From Kitagawia praeruptora (Eukaryota > Streptophyta > Magnoliopsida > Apiales > Apiaceae), in NCBI GenBank assembly GCA_037693485.1, contig CM075345.1:84512001-84576000 (forward strand): a DNA stretch of 64,000 nucleotides, written 5' to 3'. Position numbers and translations under genes: made by a program. This document shows positions 1-11,515 of this stretch, in pieces (position 1 is the stretch's first letter; each line of letters opens with the position of its first letter). The notes under the pieces were generated by a model, which had not been told where the DNA came from, made no database searches, and was given only the letters and a program-made list of their open reading frames with translations.

Positions 1-849
1 AGTTTGGCGATTGAATCTCAAATTGCACAGTTGGCTAACTCTTCTACTATAGGGCAGCTCGACTATTTACCATCATCATCTATCCGATCCGAAGAGGACC
101 TGATTGCTATCAATCTCACAAGCGATCAGGAATATGATAGTTTCTCCATGTATGTTGATGATGAGGCCATTGATAAAGAGAAGGAGTATGCCACCGATGA
201 CGAGATCAATGATGTTGCTGCTACTGAGAACAATGTGACTGATGATGAGGTGACAAAAGAAAACAATACAGAGATGGTTGTTGTTTCTCTTCCACAACCT
301 GTGCCTCAGCTACCATGTATTGATAAATTTGCTCTCGATCTAGCCTCTACTTACAAGGCTTCATTGCTCAATAACACTTATTTCAAGGTTGATGTGATAA
401 CAAATATTGTCCAAGAAGATCTTTCTCAAATTCTGGTTGAGGATCCATATAAAGTGGCTCCTACGTTTCAAGCTCGAGAAGAGGGAGAAGATGGAAGTGT
501 CGGCTTAATCTTTGATGTGATAAGCCAAGATGTCCGAATGACTCCAGTGAAAGTGAGGAGTGAAGAAAAGCCACCACCAGAACCTCCACCTTATGTCAAG
601 GGAGTTCAATATTTTTGTGGTGTTGAATTTTATCGCTGTTTTATCACAAAGTTTTCCAAAACTGCACAAGCACTTAATTCTCTATTGCTTATTAATGACA
701 TATTTTATTTTGCTGATGCTTGTTTGGAGACTTTCTGCAGGATAAAGACAACCACAGATGTTCTTGATACTTTTTGTGGTGGCGAGTTTATGATCAAGAA
801 AGTGGATATTACGCCTTTACCGGAGTATTTTTTGAGGAGGTCAAGCTAA
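1..849 (+). pseudogene. Athila-like gypsy gag/pol fragment, internally deleted
   Basis: The frame is open from the window edge to a stop at 847-849, so the 5' end is missing. The first residues (ESQIAQLANS) resemble the end of an Athila gag. A long acidic stretch follows, then a proline-rich EEKPPPEPPPY segment like the linker before reverse transcriptase. The frame then jumps to GVEFYRCFITKFSKTAQALNSLL, which resembles the RT/RNase H connection of gypsy elements (usually FYRRFI.DFSKIA.PL). The RT core with its catalytic aspartates is absent, so this is a deletion derivative that cannot encode a working polymerase. Just after the stop, the AAGCGCTGCTTGGGAGGCAA region resembles sequence found after pol in such elements. 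Lineage is inferred by eye, without a search. Confidence 0.6.
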
Positions 850-2626
850 TGACTCTAAATAAGCGCTGCTTGGGAGGCAACCCAAGATTTCATTGGAGGA
901 TCGGTGCACTTCATGCTTTTGCATAGGGGAGTACTTCTTTCCTTCTCTTTCATATATAGTAGAATTGTTTAGTTATTTGTTCAACCCAAGCCTTGTTGGG
1001 TACATTACTCTTTATTCTTAAAAAAAAAAAAAATTGGGTGTTCTCTTTAAAAAAAAAAAAAAAAAAAGAACAGTGATTTTCGCGCAGGCAGCACCCCTGT
1101 AACGCAGGTTGCGCCTGCGTTACTGCCTTCAGCGCCGTTTGCCCCCCTGTAACGCAGGTTGCGCCTGCGTTACTGCATTAGCCGCAGTCTGCAACCCTGT
1201 AACGCAGGTTGCGCCTGCGTTACACACCCCTTCTGCCCAGAATTTTTTTTTATTTTCCCCGAAAATTGTTGTTTTGCAACATAAAAACACACCCAACTCT
1301 ATTCTAATTTTTATTCTATCAATTCTTAATTCTTATACCTATCCTACATCGAATTCAACCCATCCCAAATCTCTCCTATGCACTAAATTTTTAAATTTCA
1401 TCTATCCATCATCTTATATTTATACCCACCTATCCATACAAATCCAATTCCTTTTCTATTTCTTTAAATCTCTAAAAATTAAATTCTAAAGAGGAATTAA
1501 TTCCAAGTTCACCTCTCCAATTCGTAGTTGGTTTATCTCTTCTAAAAATCTTATTTTTATTACGAATTTGTGTGCTTGTAAATTGGGATTTTGTATTACT
1601 CTTGGTGTGATATTGCTTGGAAATTATTGGTGGAGCTTCTTGAGAGTTGGGTATTGATTCTTATGGCTCCTAAGTGTGGGAGATGTGGTGCTAGTGTTGG
1701 GAAATTGCTACAGAAAGGGGATTTTAGCTGAACAAGCATGTTGGAAAAGATGGGGAAGGATATGTCAGACGTCTTGCAGGAAGGGGATTCCAGGGGAGTT
1801 TTCTTTCTTTTCTTTTTAGTGTAGTTTTATTTTGTTTTTAGTTGTAGTTTTGTATCTTGTTCGTTAGTTCATTGGGGACAATGAACCGCTTAAGTGTGGG
1901 GAGGTGTTCTTAACGTAGTGTATATTTATTAAAAAAAAAAAATCCAAAAAAATTAAAAAATTAAAAATACCAAAAATAATTCTAGCCATGCAATTTGATT
2001 AGTTGTTGTATTTTGCTTGATACACCCATGCATGCGTAGAATTCTTGTGTTTATGGACGTTTTTGTATGAGAAGTGACGTGCTTTGTTCTTGTACACACA
2101 CTTTCACTAGCAAGTTGAAGCTGGTAGACTTAATTGGATGTTGTAAGTGATTAGAATGACATGAATATGTGCAAGATGACTTGGTTTTCATGCTTTGAGT
2201 ACAAGTAGGTACGTTAGAGAGTCTTGTTACCTGGGATTGATTATGTTTTGTCACACCAAGTGAGTTTTGAGCCTATATGCATATCTTTTGCATGATTTTT
2301 TCATTTGCTTGAGTGTCCACATGTTGTTTACATTGCTAGCACTTACTTGAGATCTTTCTTGAAATGCATGATATTACTTGATGATGAGATGATAAAGGCA
2401 CTTAGGTTTAACCTCGTATTTCCCATATTTCCACACCTTTTAAACATGATCAATTAATTAACCCGTTGAGCTTAATCCTATTCTTTCGGTGACACACCAC
2501 ATTACTTGCCATTATCCTTTTTATTCTATTGGCCTTACATTAAATTTGAACCTAAATTGTCAAAGGCTAGTATCGTGCTTAAGGGAGTAATAAGGTGTTC
2601 ACAAAAGGGGGGGTTATTGATGATCA
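850..2626 (+). other. Athila-like element, non-coding 3' internal region (left part)
   Basis: No convincing coding sequence is present. The stretch contains two A-rich tracts (about 1020-1068), three copies of a 50-bp palindromic repeat (listed separately), and two copies of a polypurine-like AAGTGTGGG motif (1672-1680 and 1892-1900). The same motif recurs at 7372 and directly before the 3' LTR at 8091. This supports reading 1-8104 as the inside of one gypsy element interrupted by the CACTA insertion at 2630. Confidence 0.5.
1091..1223. repeat. Three 50-bp tandem units, each with a perfect hairpin
   Basis: The arms GTAACGCAGG and CCTGCGTTAC flank a TTGCG loop. The palindromes lie at 1099-1123, 1149-1173 and 1199-1223, exactly 50 bp apart. 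The 25-bp palindromes are identical while the sequence between them differs. The block is GC-rich in an AT-rich setting. Confidence 0.9.
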
Positions 2627-4391
2627 TACCACTACACCATAAAAGGCCTATGACCACATCTAGAGCCTATGTTGCCTTTGGATATGTTGCCTTTGCCATG
2701 CATGTTTTTGGCTAATACAACATTATCATTTTCATGTTGCCTTAGGTAGCAAAAATATGTTGGCATAGAATAAAAGTGTTTGTGTGTTGCCGTAGGTCTG
2801 AAATTGTGTTGTCGTAATTTTGCAAAGAACAAAATTTTATATTTTCTACTACAAATAAAAATTTTAACCTTTTTCACATGAAAACTATTTTTTGGATAAA
2901 AATAATAAAAATATTTTTATACAAATCTAGAATATTCTATTAGAGAGTGAATATTTCATTAAAAATGTTAAAACATTTTAAGATGTGTAATTTTATTTTT
3001 ATATTTATTAAATATTATTAAACAAACGGCCATTTTTGTTAAAAAAAAAATAAAAACAGTTTTTCTTGGAGGAATAATTATATTTTTATAATCATTAAAA
3101 TATTATTTAATAAATTTGAAATAAATAATTATAATTCCAAAAATATACTTGCACAGAAATAAATTAAAGTTGGATGAGAATTGAGATCTGACAAAAACAA
3201 AAGTTGGATGAGCGGCAAAAAGACCGCCCAATCCAATTTTTCACAAAACAAATACACGCCTTCCATATTTTTTCATTATGACTGCATCCCTCCTTCCTCT
3301 AGCTGCTACTCTCTCTTTCTTTCTCTGTATTTGCATAATCCATATACATAAACATTAATTCAATTTCAACCATCTTTGATCATTTCGAATGCTTTTTCGA
3401 TTTAATACTTTTCTACGGTATGTAATTGATTTAGGGCCTTTTCTGTCTAGGGGATGATTTAGAGCTTCGATGTGGGGATTTAGGGCTTCTTTTTGTGGAT
3501 TCAAGGGAAGGCTTCTTTCTTTGATTTTCAGGCATAATTACTCTCTTTCTCTCTCTCTAATTCCATTATTTTTCTTGTATGAATATTATATATATTGTTT
3601 GATTTTATTTAAGTTTTCGATTTGTTTTGCACGAATCTTCCATTTCATATATGTATTGGTCCACTTTTTTATGTTTTCCCCAATTTCAGTACTGGGTCTT
3701 TGTATTTTACGTTTAAGTGTTGTATAATTGTATATAAGTAATTGTTTCAATCTTATTAGGTCTAAATTGATACATGCCAAAATGGATACTACCTCTACCA
3801 TTCTCCTCTCACTCCAGGTCGTTCTTCTTTAATTTTTACTCTCTCTATAAATTTTTTTACTTGTATGTTTTTCCCACTAGCTTCTGTTTTTTTATTTTTC
3901 ATTCTTTTATTGTAGGAATATTCACTATGAGGCTCAACGAGGCCCTTGTGCTACTCCAAAAAGAGAATTAGTATGTGTTTTTTTGGGACATGGGAGTATA
4001 TTAAAGATGTTGTCCGTTGTTTTGCTATCTAAAGAAAGGTTATGTCTCTGACTATATATATTAGCTCTTTATTTGTTATTATGTGATTTATGTTTTAGCT
4101 GTTATTTCTATGTTTCGAGTATGGTAGTTTGTGTCCTATTTTTTTTTCTTTGTATGAACAATTGAAAGAAAATGGAATACGTGGTGATAGAGAGATACTG
4201 CATCCAATTTGTTGAGTATTTTTTATGTATGTAATTTGTTTGTGTCCAAGTTTTTTATTAAGATTTTCTAAGTGTCGATTTCGGTTGTGATGTACAATTA
4301 CGAAGGATGCGAGTCTGTGAGCATGAGGATGTAAATTTCGGTTTCTAGTGTAGCTTTTCATTAATTTATGATCTTATAATGTTTATTAAGG

Positions 4392-4513
4392 AAGTGTAGG
4401 AAATTATGCAAGGGATATTCAAAAAGTGCAAGAAAGCAATGGCAATGACAAACTTAAGATACTTCTCAATCCTGGACCAACTAACTAAACCAATGCACAG
4501 AAATGCAAGCAGG
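4392..4513 (+). pseudogene. Exon-like island inside the CACTA element, unidentified
   Basis: A frame encoding IMQGIFKKCKKAMAMTNLRY, followed by SILDQLTKPMHRNAS, ends at a plausible splice donor (GCAG/GTCAGG, about 4512). An in-frame TAG lies just upstream. The lysine-rich helical look suggests a captured host exon, but I do not recognise the family. Confidence 0.3.
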
Positions 4514-4971
4514 TCAGGTTACTGAACATATTCACTGAAGGGAATGTGGCTGAGTTTTTTATAAAATACTTAAGTACATAATTTTACACGTCTCTTGTCT
4601 TCTAGATGTTTGCGGTTGTAATTTGCTCATTAAATAAACAACTGGGAAGTAACAACTCTTATTTATGTTATTTCTTTTTAATTTTATGATGCTCAAGTGC
4701 ATTAAATTAACTTGTGATTCCATCAGAGCTCTACCTATGCTTATGTTTTTGACATGCAATGAATACATTTTATTTACCAGGTTCTCAGATTTGAGGCCTT
4801 TATCCTTTCTGTACTTCTTTACTTGCCAGAGTTGATATACTCCTATTTAATGGTTACATAGTGCCTGTACAAAGCTGGAAGTATTATTTGAATTGTTTGG
4901 TATCATGTATCCATGTGTTATGCAGAGATACTAAGGCAGGTCCTCTATTTTATATATCACATTGTTCATAG

Positions 4972-4989
4972 CACTACACCATAAAAGGC
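4972..4989 (+). repeat. Internal copy of the CACTA terminal repeat
   Basis: CACTACACCATAAAAGGC occurs again inside the element in the left-end orientation. The bases before it are TAG, not TAC, so the 7137 terminus pairs with 2630. It is probably the end of an older, truncated relative. Confidence 0.75.
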
Positions 4990-5989
4990 TTTACTGCTCT
5001 AGGACAAGTGGGTTACACGTATGTTGTTGTACATGTATGTTGTCAATGGGCGGAAGTTGATTAGTTTTGAATACCGAAATAGTGGAGATGATCACACCTG
5101 AAGTTTTCGGCTATACTGGTCTATTCTTCCAAGCATACAAGATTAGAATGATATAGTGATCTCTAATTAAGTCTGCTTATTATTGGTTGGAACACTAGTT
5201 TTCAGATTCTAAATTGTAGCAGGTAAAGTAGTGTGATCCCCTTTGTTGGTTTAAATATTAGTTTTCAGATTATAAGTTGTAGCAGGTGAGAACTTTGATG
5301 ATGCATTATCTTCTATCCGGCCTTCCTTTTTCTAATGTTTGCTTCTTCTGCCTTCTTTTGCTGCTGGAAGTACTCTCCTGGCATGTTCTTTTTATTTGTT
5401 AGAAATGTGATAGTAAATTAGTAATAGTCCCAAATATGCATATATGGACAATGTATATTAATGTGACTGTATGTATGTGTTTGCCCTCCCTTTTGCATTA
5501 AATGTTGGAATAATCAGTTTGATAGTGAGGACCATTAATAATGTATAGAAAGCATCGTATAAGTACAAAATGCAGGGCACTCCCTTTTTCCACTATGTGG
5601 GTTCCTTATGTTAGGTGATTAGATTTCTTTTTTGTAGGCATGGACTTTATGGATTGAATTTACGAAACCGAAGAAGAAGAATAATTTTGTAGGATAGTTT
5701 TTTTTTACAACAGTTTTAACTGCACAATGTATCCTCATGCTTAACATAAGAAATTGTGATGCATAAACCTTAGCAGGTTAATGTTTAATTAAGTAATAAG
5801 TTCCCGTGTTAGCAGCATCCTCGTAAATTAAAGCAAGAAATATTGGTAATACTATATGCACTTTGATTGTACAATTCTGATGTTGCAACTCTTGCTTGTT
5901 GGTTAATATTACTGTAGGTGCTTAATATGATTTAACCACTTTTTTCAGCTTAATTAGGGTTTTTAATTCAGTTATGAATTATTATGTTC

Positions 5990-6055
5990 GTTATGCTAGA
6001 GACACCAAGTCGTGAATATCTGTTTCGCGTCTCATATCCAAAAATCTATAATGAG
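5990..6055 (+). pseudogene. Captured kinesin motor-domain exon fragment
   Basis: The frame reads ETPSREYLFRVSYPKIYNE and runs into a splice donor (GAG/GTGAGC at 6056). This matches the conserved plant kinesin motor segment of the type ETPGREFLLRVSYLEIYNE, upstream of switch I. P-loop and switch motifs are not seen nearby, so no functional motor is encoded. The fragment lies on the + strand inside the CACTA element and is best read as transduplicated host sequence. The family call is strong. Assignment to the kinesin-7 subfamily is an inference from the RVSYLEIYNE style. Confidence 0.65.
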
Positions 6056-6338
6056 GTGAGCTTCTAGTCAGTTTTTTATTTTCCCGGAAGTGATCCTTGA
6101 TAATGTATGTGCTTGCACTCCACTGACTTTGCAGTTTTAGTATTGCTGACAATCTCGTTTCCTAAAATGAAATACACTTTGGCAGTGAACAGGAGCTTGC
6201 TTTGTCAAATCTTACCTTTGGTAGTGTATGTCCAAAAATCAGGTAGCTTGTGCAAACTCAATAATCTTGCCTTTGGTAGTGTATGCCCATCTATTTCCCA
6301 AGTGATCGCAGTCTCAATAATTGTTGTCTTTGTTGCAG

Positions 6339-6635
6339 GAAATCACACCAAGCATTTCCTTCGCGGCAATAGGTTTGCTGGACATGTGTAATACTAGCGG
6401 TGCTACTGAGGAAGTTGAAGTACAACTGTCTTCAGAGAAGAAACCAGAGCTCTTTGATGGTGATGTTTTGCCATATGTTATGTTTGACGTCTTTTGCTAT
6501 TATGTTAGACTTATGTACTTAGTAATTAAGATCGTAGTTTTATGTACTTGTAGCACCGGCTTTTATGCCTTTTACTCTGAATTTGGGTGGTTGGTTGAGA
6601 TTGTATTGAATCTATATGGATTTTTAAGATTGTAA
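6339..6635 (+). pseudogene. Terminal exon-like frame in the CACTA element, unidentified
   Basis: A frame beginning EITPSISFAAIGLLDMCNTS follows an acceptor-like TTGTTGCAG at 6330-6338 and stays open to 6635. The first ~50 residues are coding-like, acidic and mixed. The remainder is hydrophobic and resembles translated 3' UTR. Family unknown. It could be the last exon of a captured gene or of a degenerate element gene. Confidence 0.3.
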
Positions 6636-7137
6636 TTAATGTATGTTGTGTTGATTTGGTTATTAAGGGAATGAATATTTTCATATTACTGATTTTTTGT
6701 TTAAAATAGAAAAGTGTTGCCATTGATGCTATAAAATGTTGGCAAAAAGTAAAAATAATGTTAAGAAATGTTGCTAGCAAATGTTGTTGTAGCCAAAATT
6801 TGTGTTGCCAAAAAATTGGGCACCATAGTGGTCCCTACAGTGGGTCCCATGGTGGGCCCCACTAGTGGGGCCCATTTTTTGCAAAATGTTTAACCCAAAG
6901 GCAACATAATATCATGTTGCTAAAAACTGATAATATTGTTGCCATAGCTAGTCTACGCCAACAGAAAACTGATGTTGCCGTAGAGAAGTATAATGTTGCC
7001 TTTGACCCCAAAGGCAACGGCCAAAATAGCAACACCAGCAAAATGTTGCCTTTGGAGTTTTTTGGGCCTAAGGCAACATATTTGGGGCCTACGGCAACAT
7101 TTTTTTGGTGTTGTCGTAGGCCTTTTATGGTGTAGTG

Positions 7138-8090
7138 TACCATTGGGGAATATTGATTTTGGTTGATGCTTGCTAGTCGAAATTCATAATAATATCTATG
7201 GATCATTGTGCTTATTCCTTAGCTCTCAGAAAAAAAAGAAAAAAAAAAGAAGAAAAAAAAAGAAAAAAACAGAAAAAAAAGAAAAAAAATAAATATGAGA
7301 GCATTCTTATCTTTTGTGATCCTACTTTGATTCGACTAGACAAGGTGTTTATTGGAAAATAATAAAAATCCAAGTGTGGGGAAGTATTTGTTTTAATAGA
7401 AAGGGAATTGAATAATGATTATTGTTGGGTACTAGCTTTTGACAATTAACCTGTTTTAGCTTTACTTGACATACCTGGTCCCTAGCCCACGCTACAACCC
7501 GAATAAAGACCTTTTGATTGTCATCAGTGATGTATGTTGTGTTGAGAGTGAGATTGATTGCGAGTGTCAAGTTGTGTTTATGATTTTGTTGGAATTGAGT
7601 GATACACTTAACCTTGTTCTTGAGTGAATATTCGTTTTTGAGTGAAAGGTGAGTTATTACTTGTTTTGGCATAGGAGATCCCGGGTTTAGACTTAAAGAT
7701 GTGTTTCTTGTGGGCTTAGCATGATTACCAACGATTTTTACACTTGACATGAATTTTTATGACCTTCTGCATGTTGGTTGAGTAGACTACCTGAATACTT
7801 GCACTTTCGACACCAAGACATCGTATGTTTACTTTGATTCTTAAGTTGATGTGGCATGAGAGGACTTGTGTGTGTGGTGTTGTGTTAGCATTGATCTTTT
7901 GCATGGTTGGATGAATTTTGTGGGTACATTCACTATAAACCCTCACGAGACAACACTCGTCCTACTAGGGCTGCCTAGGGGTTTAACGGCTTGTTGCATA
8001 TGCTCAATACAATCGTGTCATCTACGAAAGTGATGTTTGTTAGGACTTAGTTTTTATTTCACTTATTTGCCCGAGGACGTGCAAATGCTT
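7138..8090 (+). other. Athila-like element, non-coding 3' internal region (right part)
   Basis: This continues the Athila-like spacer after the CACTA insertion. It holds a 60-bp purine tract of A with scattered G (about 7229-7290) and another AAGTGTGGGG motif (7372-7381). No protein-like frame was found on either strand. Confidence 0.45.
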
Positions 8091-8100
8091 AGTGTGGGGA
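8091..8100 (+). promoter_or_regulatory. Polypurine tract of the Athila-like element
   Basis: AGTGTGGGGA lies four bases before the TGATA that starts the LTR. This is the expected place for the plus-strand primer of reverse transcription. Confidence 0.6.
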
Positions 8101-8104
8101 TGTT

Positions 8105-9395
8105 TGATAGAATATATTTTTATATATATTTTAGATGATTTTATTCTCATATTTATTGTGTTTTGCATTGATTTGGATTTTTATTTAATATATTTTATTG
8201 TTTTATTGTAGGAAATAAAGAATTCATAACTTGGAAGGATTTGGAGCAAAAAGAGCTATTTTGGAGATAAAATAGGAGAAAATTAATATTGGGCTATACG
8301 GGCTGCCTGCACTGTTTGGGCCATATCTTGAGTTCCAGAAGTCAGAATTTGACGATCTTACTGTCCACGCGAAGCTTGTGGAATTTTCTTTAATTCAGAG
8401 GTGGTCCAGTAAGCAAAATCCAACTGGAAGAGCCCAGAAACAGAGGAGCAAAATTAGTGACGAATTTTACAAGAAAATCCTATTCAATTATGGATATCTT
8501 TTTGTAAATTGATTAGGATATTAAAAATACTTTTATTAGAAGATAGAGATCAGATTTTATTGGGAGGTTATATTATAAAAACGTGGAAAGAGGAGAGGGG
8601 GGGATATACGTATTTTTACTTTTTACAAAAGCTAGGGTTTTGGTTTTCTCTCTTCATCTCTTCCTTTGTAAGCACTTGGTTTAATTTGGATCTTTATTGT
8701 TCTTCGTTTATACAAAGTTTAAGGTACTCTTTATCTCATCTTGTTTATTAGTACATGTTTATTATGGCTTTCTTGATTATTATTGTTAGTTTTAATCCTA
8801 GAATGAGTGAGTAGTTTAATTCTAGGGTATTAAGGGGAGCCATGTTTGCACCATGATTTGGGTTTAATTTAATTAGTAGATTGATGGGTAAAGAGTAATT
8901 CTGATTGATATGTTCTAATTCTTAATTTATGTAATTGCGCAATATCACGGATTAAGCGATTGCAATAGGAGTAATAGATCGAGAGATTTTACTACTAGAG
9001 GCTTACATACAATTAGCAGAATTGAAGGTGAGTGTGAGAACATCATTAGATATTCTGAGAGTGTTAATGCTTGAGAAAGATTAACCGTTAATGCTTGAGA
9101 AAGATTAACCATTGCTTTAATTACTTAATCCCATTGAAAAGCTATACTTTTGTGATTTGTTTGGTGTAAACATGGTGAACCTGAATTGCCCTAGATCCCT
9201 TAATTAATTGATTTAAAACTTTGTTAGATTTGTTTTAGTAGTTAATAAAATTCTCAAACAATCGTTGTGACTAGAAACAATTGATAGCAATTGAATTGAA
9301 ACTGAAACTGTCTCCTTGAGGATTCGACCCGTATTTGCTAGTATCTACTACAATTGATACCGTGCGCTTGCGGTTAGGTATAATTTAACATATCA
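8105..9395 (+). repeat. 3' LTR of the Athila-like element
   Basis: The 1291-bp segment starts TGATA and ends TATCA, a perfect terminal inverted repeat. It follows a polypurine tract, which identifies it as the 3' LTR. The end (CGTGCGCTTGCGGTTAGGTA and on to TATCA) resembles Athila LTR ends. It contains a 24-bp tandem duplication. The matching 5' LTR would lie left of the window. Confidence 0.6.
9063..9110. repeat. 24-bp perfect tandem duplication in the LTR
   Basis: Two identical units starting GTTAATGCTTGAGAAAG lie at 9063-9086 and 9087-9110. Confidence 0.9.
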
Positions 9396-9659
9396 GAAGC
9401 GCCGTACAAGAAGGTGCGAAGCACCGTTAACCAGTGAAATCCACTGCCACGTCATCACGTGAACAGTGATTTTTTTTATTATTATTTTTATTTTTTATTA
9501 AACAAACAAGTTAAAGCCAATCAATTTGTTAAATTTATTTAAGTTACATAACGATGAGGTAAACGGGCAACAAGCTGCGCCGCAAGACCTCGTTGAAATA
9601 TTAAATTTTGCTTGATTTGTAGGTTTGTATTTTAAGGAGGTTTGTATTGGAGTAGCCCC
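9396..9659. other. Intergenic, no gene seen
   Basis: Starts GAAGCGCCGTACAAG directly after the LTR, then becomes AT-rich with no coding signal. It ends in a (TA)10 tract at 9661-9680. Confidence 0.4.
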
Positions 9660-9680
9660 CTATATATATATATATATATA

Positions 9681-9938
9681 GAAAATTGGACCAGATCACC
9701 CGACATACATCCCTCTGCCCACAATGTTTCATTGCGGGCACCCGTAATGAAACATTGTGTGCATGTATTTTGACACAATGTTCCACTATTTGTGTGATGA
9801 ATATTATCCTACTTTCTTTACTCTTCCTATTTTAATTTTTTTTTAATTACATGCCCGCAATGTTTCATTGCGGTTATCCGCAATGAAACATTGCGAGCTG
9901 GCAGATATACGTCGGGCTCTGTGGAACTCGTCCCATAT

Positions 9939-9945
<7 letters not shown>
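9681..9945. mobile_element. Palindromic MITE flanked by (TA)n
   Basis: The two halves form a long imperfect inverted repeat: GACCAGATCACCCGACATAC on the left pairs with CGACGTATATCTGCCAG-type sequence read from the right. Each half holds its own near-perfect hairpin built on CAATGTTTCATTGCGG and its complement (about 9719-9760 and 9856-9895). (TA)n lies on both sides (9661-9680 and 9946-9996), as described for Micron-type MITEs that insert in TA microsatellites. No coding capacity. Confidence 0.65.

Positions 9946-9996
<51 letters not shown>
9946..9996. repeat. (TA)n microsatellite
   Basis: About 50 bp of TA dinucleotides to the right of the palindromic MITE. Confidence 0.9.
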
Positions 9997-9999
<3 letters not shown>

Positions 10000-10130
10000 A
10001 GTGCTCAAATGAGAACCACTCTTAAAATGAGAACTTAGACCCCAAAGCATATCATTAAAATCTAGCAGAATCACCAAATCTTTAAAATTAATAAAAAAAT
10101 GAAAAAATCAAGTCAGTGCATACATCAGCA

Positions 10131-10800
10131 TGATTCGGGAAAAAACATTTTCGAATAAATAATTCGGAAAAAAATATTTTTGAATAAATAATTCGGAAAA
10201 AAATATTTCCGATTAAATATTTCGGGAAAAAATATTTTCGAATAAATATTTTCGAAAAAAATATTTCCGAATAAATATTTCCGAAAAAAAATTTTCGGAA
10301 TAAATAATTCTGGAAAAAATATTTTCGAATAAATATTTCGGGAAAAAATATTTCCGAATAAATATTTCGGAAAAAATATTTCCGAATAAATATTTCTGAA
10401 AAAAATATTTCCGAAAAAATATTTCGGAATAAATCATTCTAGAAAAAATATTTCTGAATAAATAATTCCGGAAAACATATTTCCGAATAAATAATTCGGA
10501 AAAAAAATCTTTCCGAATAAATATTTCGGAAAAAAATATTTCCGAATAAATAATTCGGGAAAAAATATTTCCGAATAAATATATCGGAAAAAAATATTTC
10601 CGAATAAATATTTCGGGAAAAAATATTTCCGAATAAATATTTCGGGAAAAAATATTTCCGAATAAATATTTCGGGAAAAAATATTTCTGAATAAATATTT
10701 TGGAAAAAAATATTTCCGAATAAATTTTTTGAAAAAAAATATTTCCGAATAAATATTTCTGAAAAAAAATTTCTGAATAAATATTTCGAGAAAAAATTTC
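10131..10800. repeat. AT-rich minisatellite, ~28-bp unit, ~24 copies
   Basis: The unit is close to TTCCGAATAAATATTTCGG plus AAAAAAATA, with many single-base variants. Each unit is itself a small palindrome (CCGAA and TTCGG around TAAATAT). Frames on the minus strand through it are repeat translation, not genes. Confidence 0.88.
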
Positions 10801-11515
10801 TTAGAAAATTTTTAGTGATTTTGGTGTTGTATTTTACTGATTTACGAATATTTTACTGATTTTGGGGTGTGTAATTTCCTGATTTCAGGTGGGGTGGGGT
10901 GGTGTGTATTTTACTGATTTCAGGTGGGGTGGCGGTCGTGTTGGTATTTTAGTGATTTTTGGGGTGTATTTTACTGATTTCAAGTAGATGGGGTGGGGTG
11001 GTGGGGGTGGATGGTGGTGTTTGTATTTTAGTGATTTTGGGTGTGTATTTTACTGATTCCAAGTGGGGTGGGGCGGGGCGGGGTGGGGTGAGTGGGGGGG
11101 GTGGGTGAGGTGGGGAGGTGGGGGTGGGGTGGGGGGTTAGGGTGGTGGTGGTGGTGTTTGTATTTTTGTGATTTTGGGGGTGTATTTTACTGATTTCAGG
11201 TGGGGTGGGGTGGTGGTGTTTGTATTTTAGTGATTTTTGGGGTGTATTTTACAGATTTCAGGTGGGGTGGGGTGGTGGTGTTTGTATTTTAGTGATTTTG
11301 AGGGTGTACTGATTCCAAGTGGAGTGGAGTGGGGTGGGGTGGGGTGGGGTTGGGTGGGGTGGGTGGGGGGTGGGGTGGTGGTGGGGTTTGTATTTTTTTT
11401 GATTTTGGGGGTGTATTTTACTGATTTCAGGTGGGGTGGGGTGGGGTGGGGTGGGGAGGGGTGGGGTGGGGGTGGGAGGGGTGGGGTGGGGTGGGTGGGT
11501 TGTATATTATAGAAT
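10801..11515. repeat. G-rich minisatellite with G-quadruplex potential
   Basis: Repeats combine TTTTAGTGATTTTGGGGTG and ATTTTACTGATTTCAGG with runs of GGGGTGGGGTGG of variable length. The + strand has many consecutive GGGG runs (notably 11065-11150 and 11320-11390). Apparent ORFs are Gly/Trp/Val-rich repeat translation. Confidence 0.85.

Larger units (their letters stand above)
2630..7137 (+). mobile_element. CACTA (En/Spm-type) transposon, 4508 bp, with captured exon fragments
   Basis: The left end begins CACTACACCATAAAAGGC (2630) and the right end is its reverse complement (to 7137). The termini match over 21 bp. TAC is duplicated at 2627-2629 and 7138-7140, the 3-bp target duplication expected for CACTA elements. 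Subterminal regions carry many TGTTGCC(T/G)T(A/T)GG motifs in opposite orientation at the two ends, as in this superfamily. No transposase frame is visible, so it is probably non-autonomous. The interior has exon-like islands bounded by GT/AG signals, one of them recognisable as kinesin. It interrupts the Athila-like element. Confidence 0.88.

Noticed and set aside
1109..1489. 126-codon open frame
   Set aside because: It runs through the 50-bp hairpin repeats and into T-rich sequence. Composition is not protein-like.
6862..7206. Minus-strand open frame at the CACTA right end
   Set aside because: It is made of subterminal TGTTGCC repeats and crosses the element boundary.
8509..8751. 80-codon open frame
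   Set aside because: Lies wholly inside the Athila-like 3' LTR and has no recognisable motif.
10213..10437. Minus-strand open frame with repeated SEIFIRKYFF
   Set aside because: It is translation of the 28-bp AT-rich minisatellite. Other frames of the array are equally patterned.
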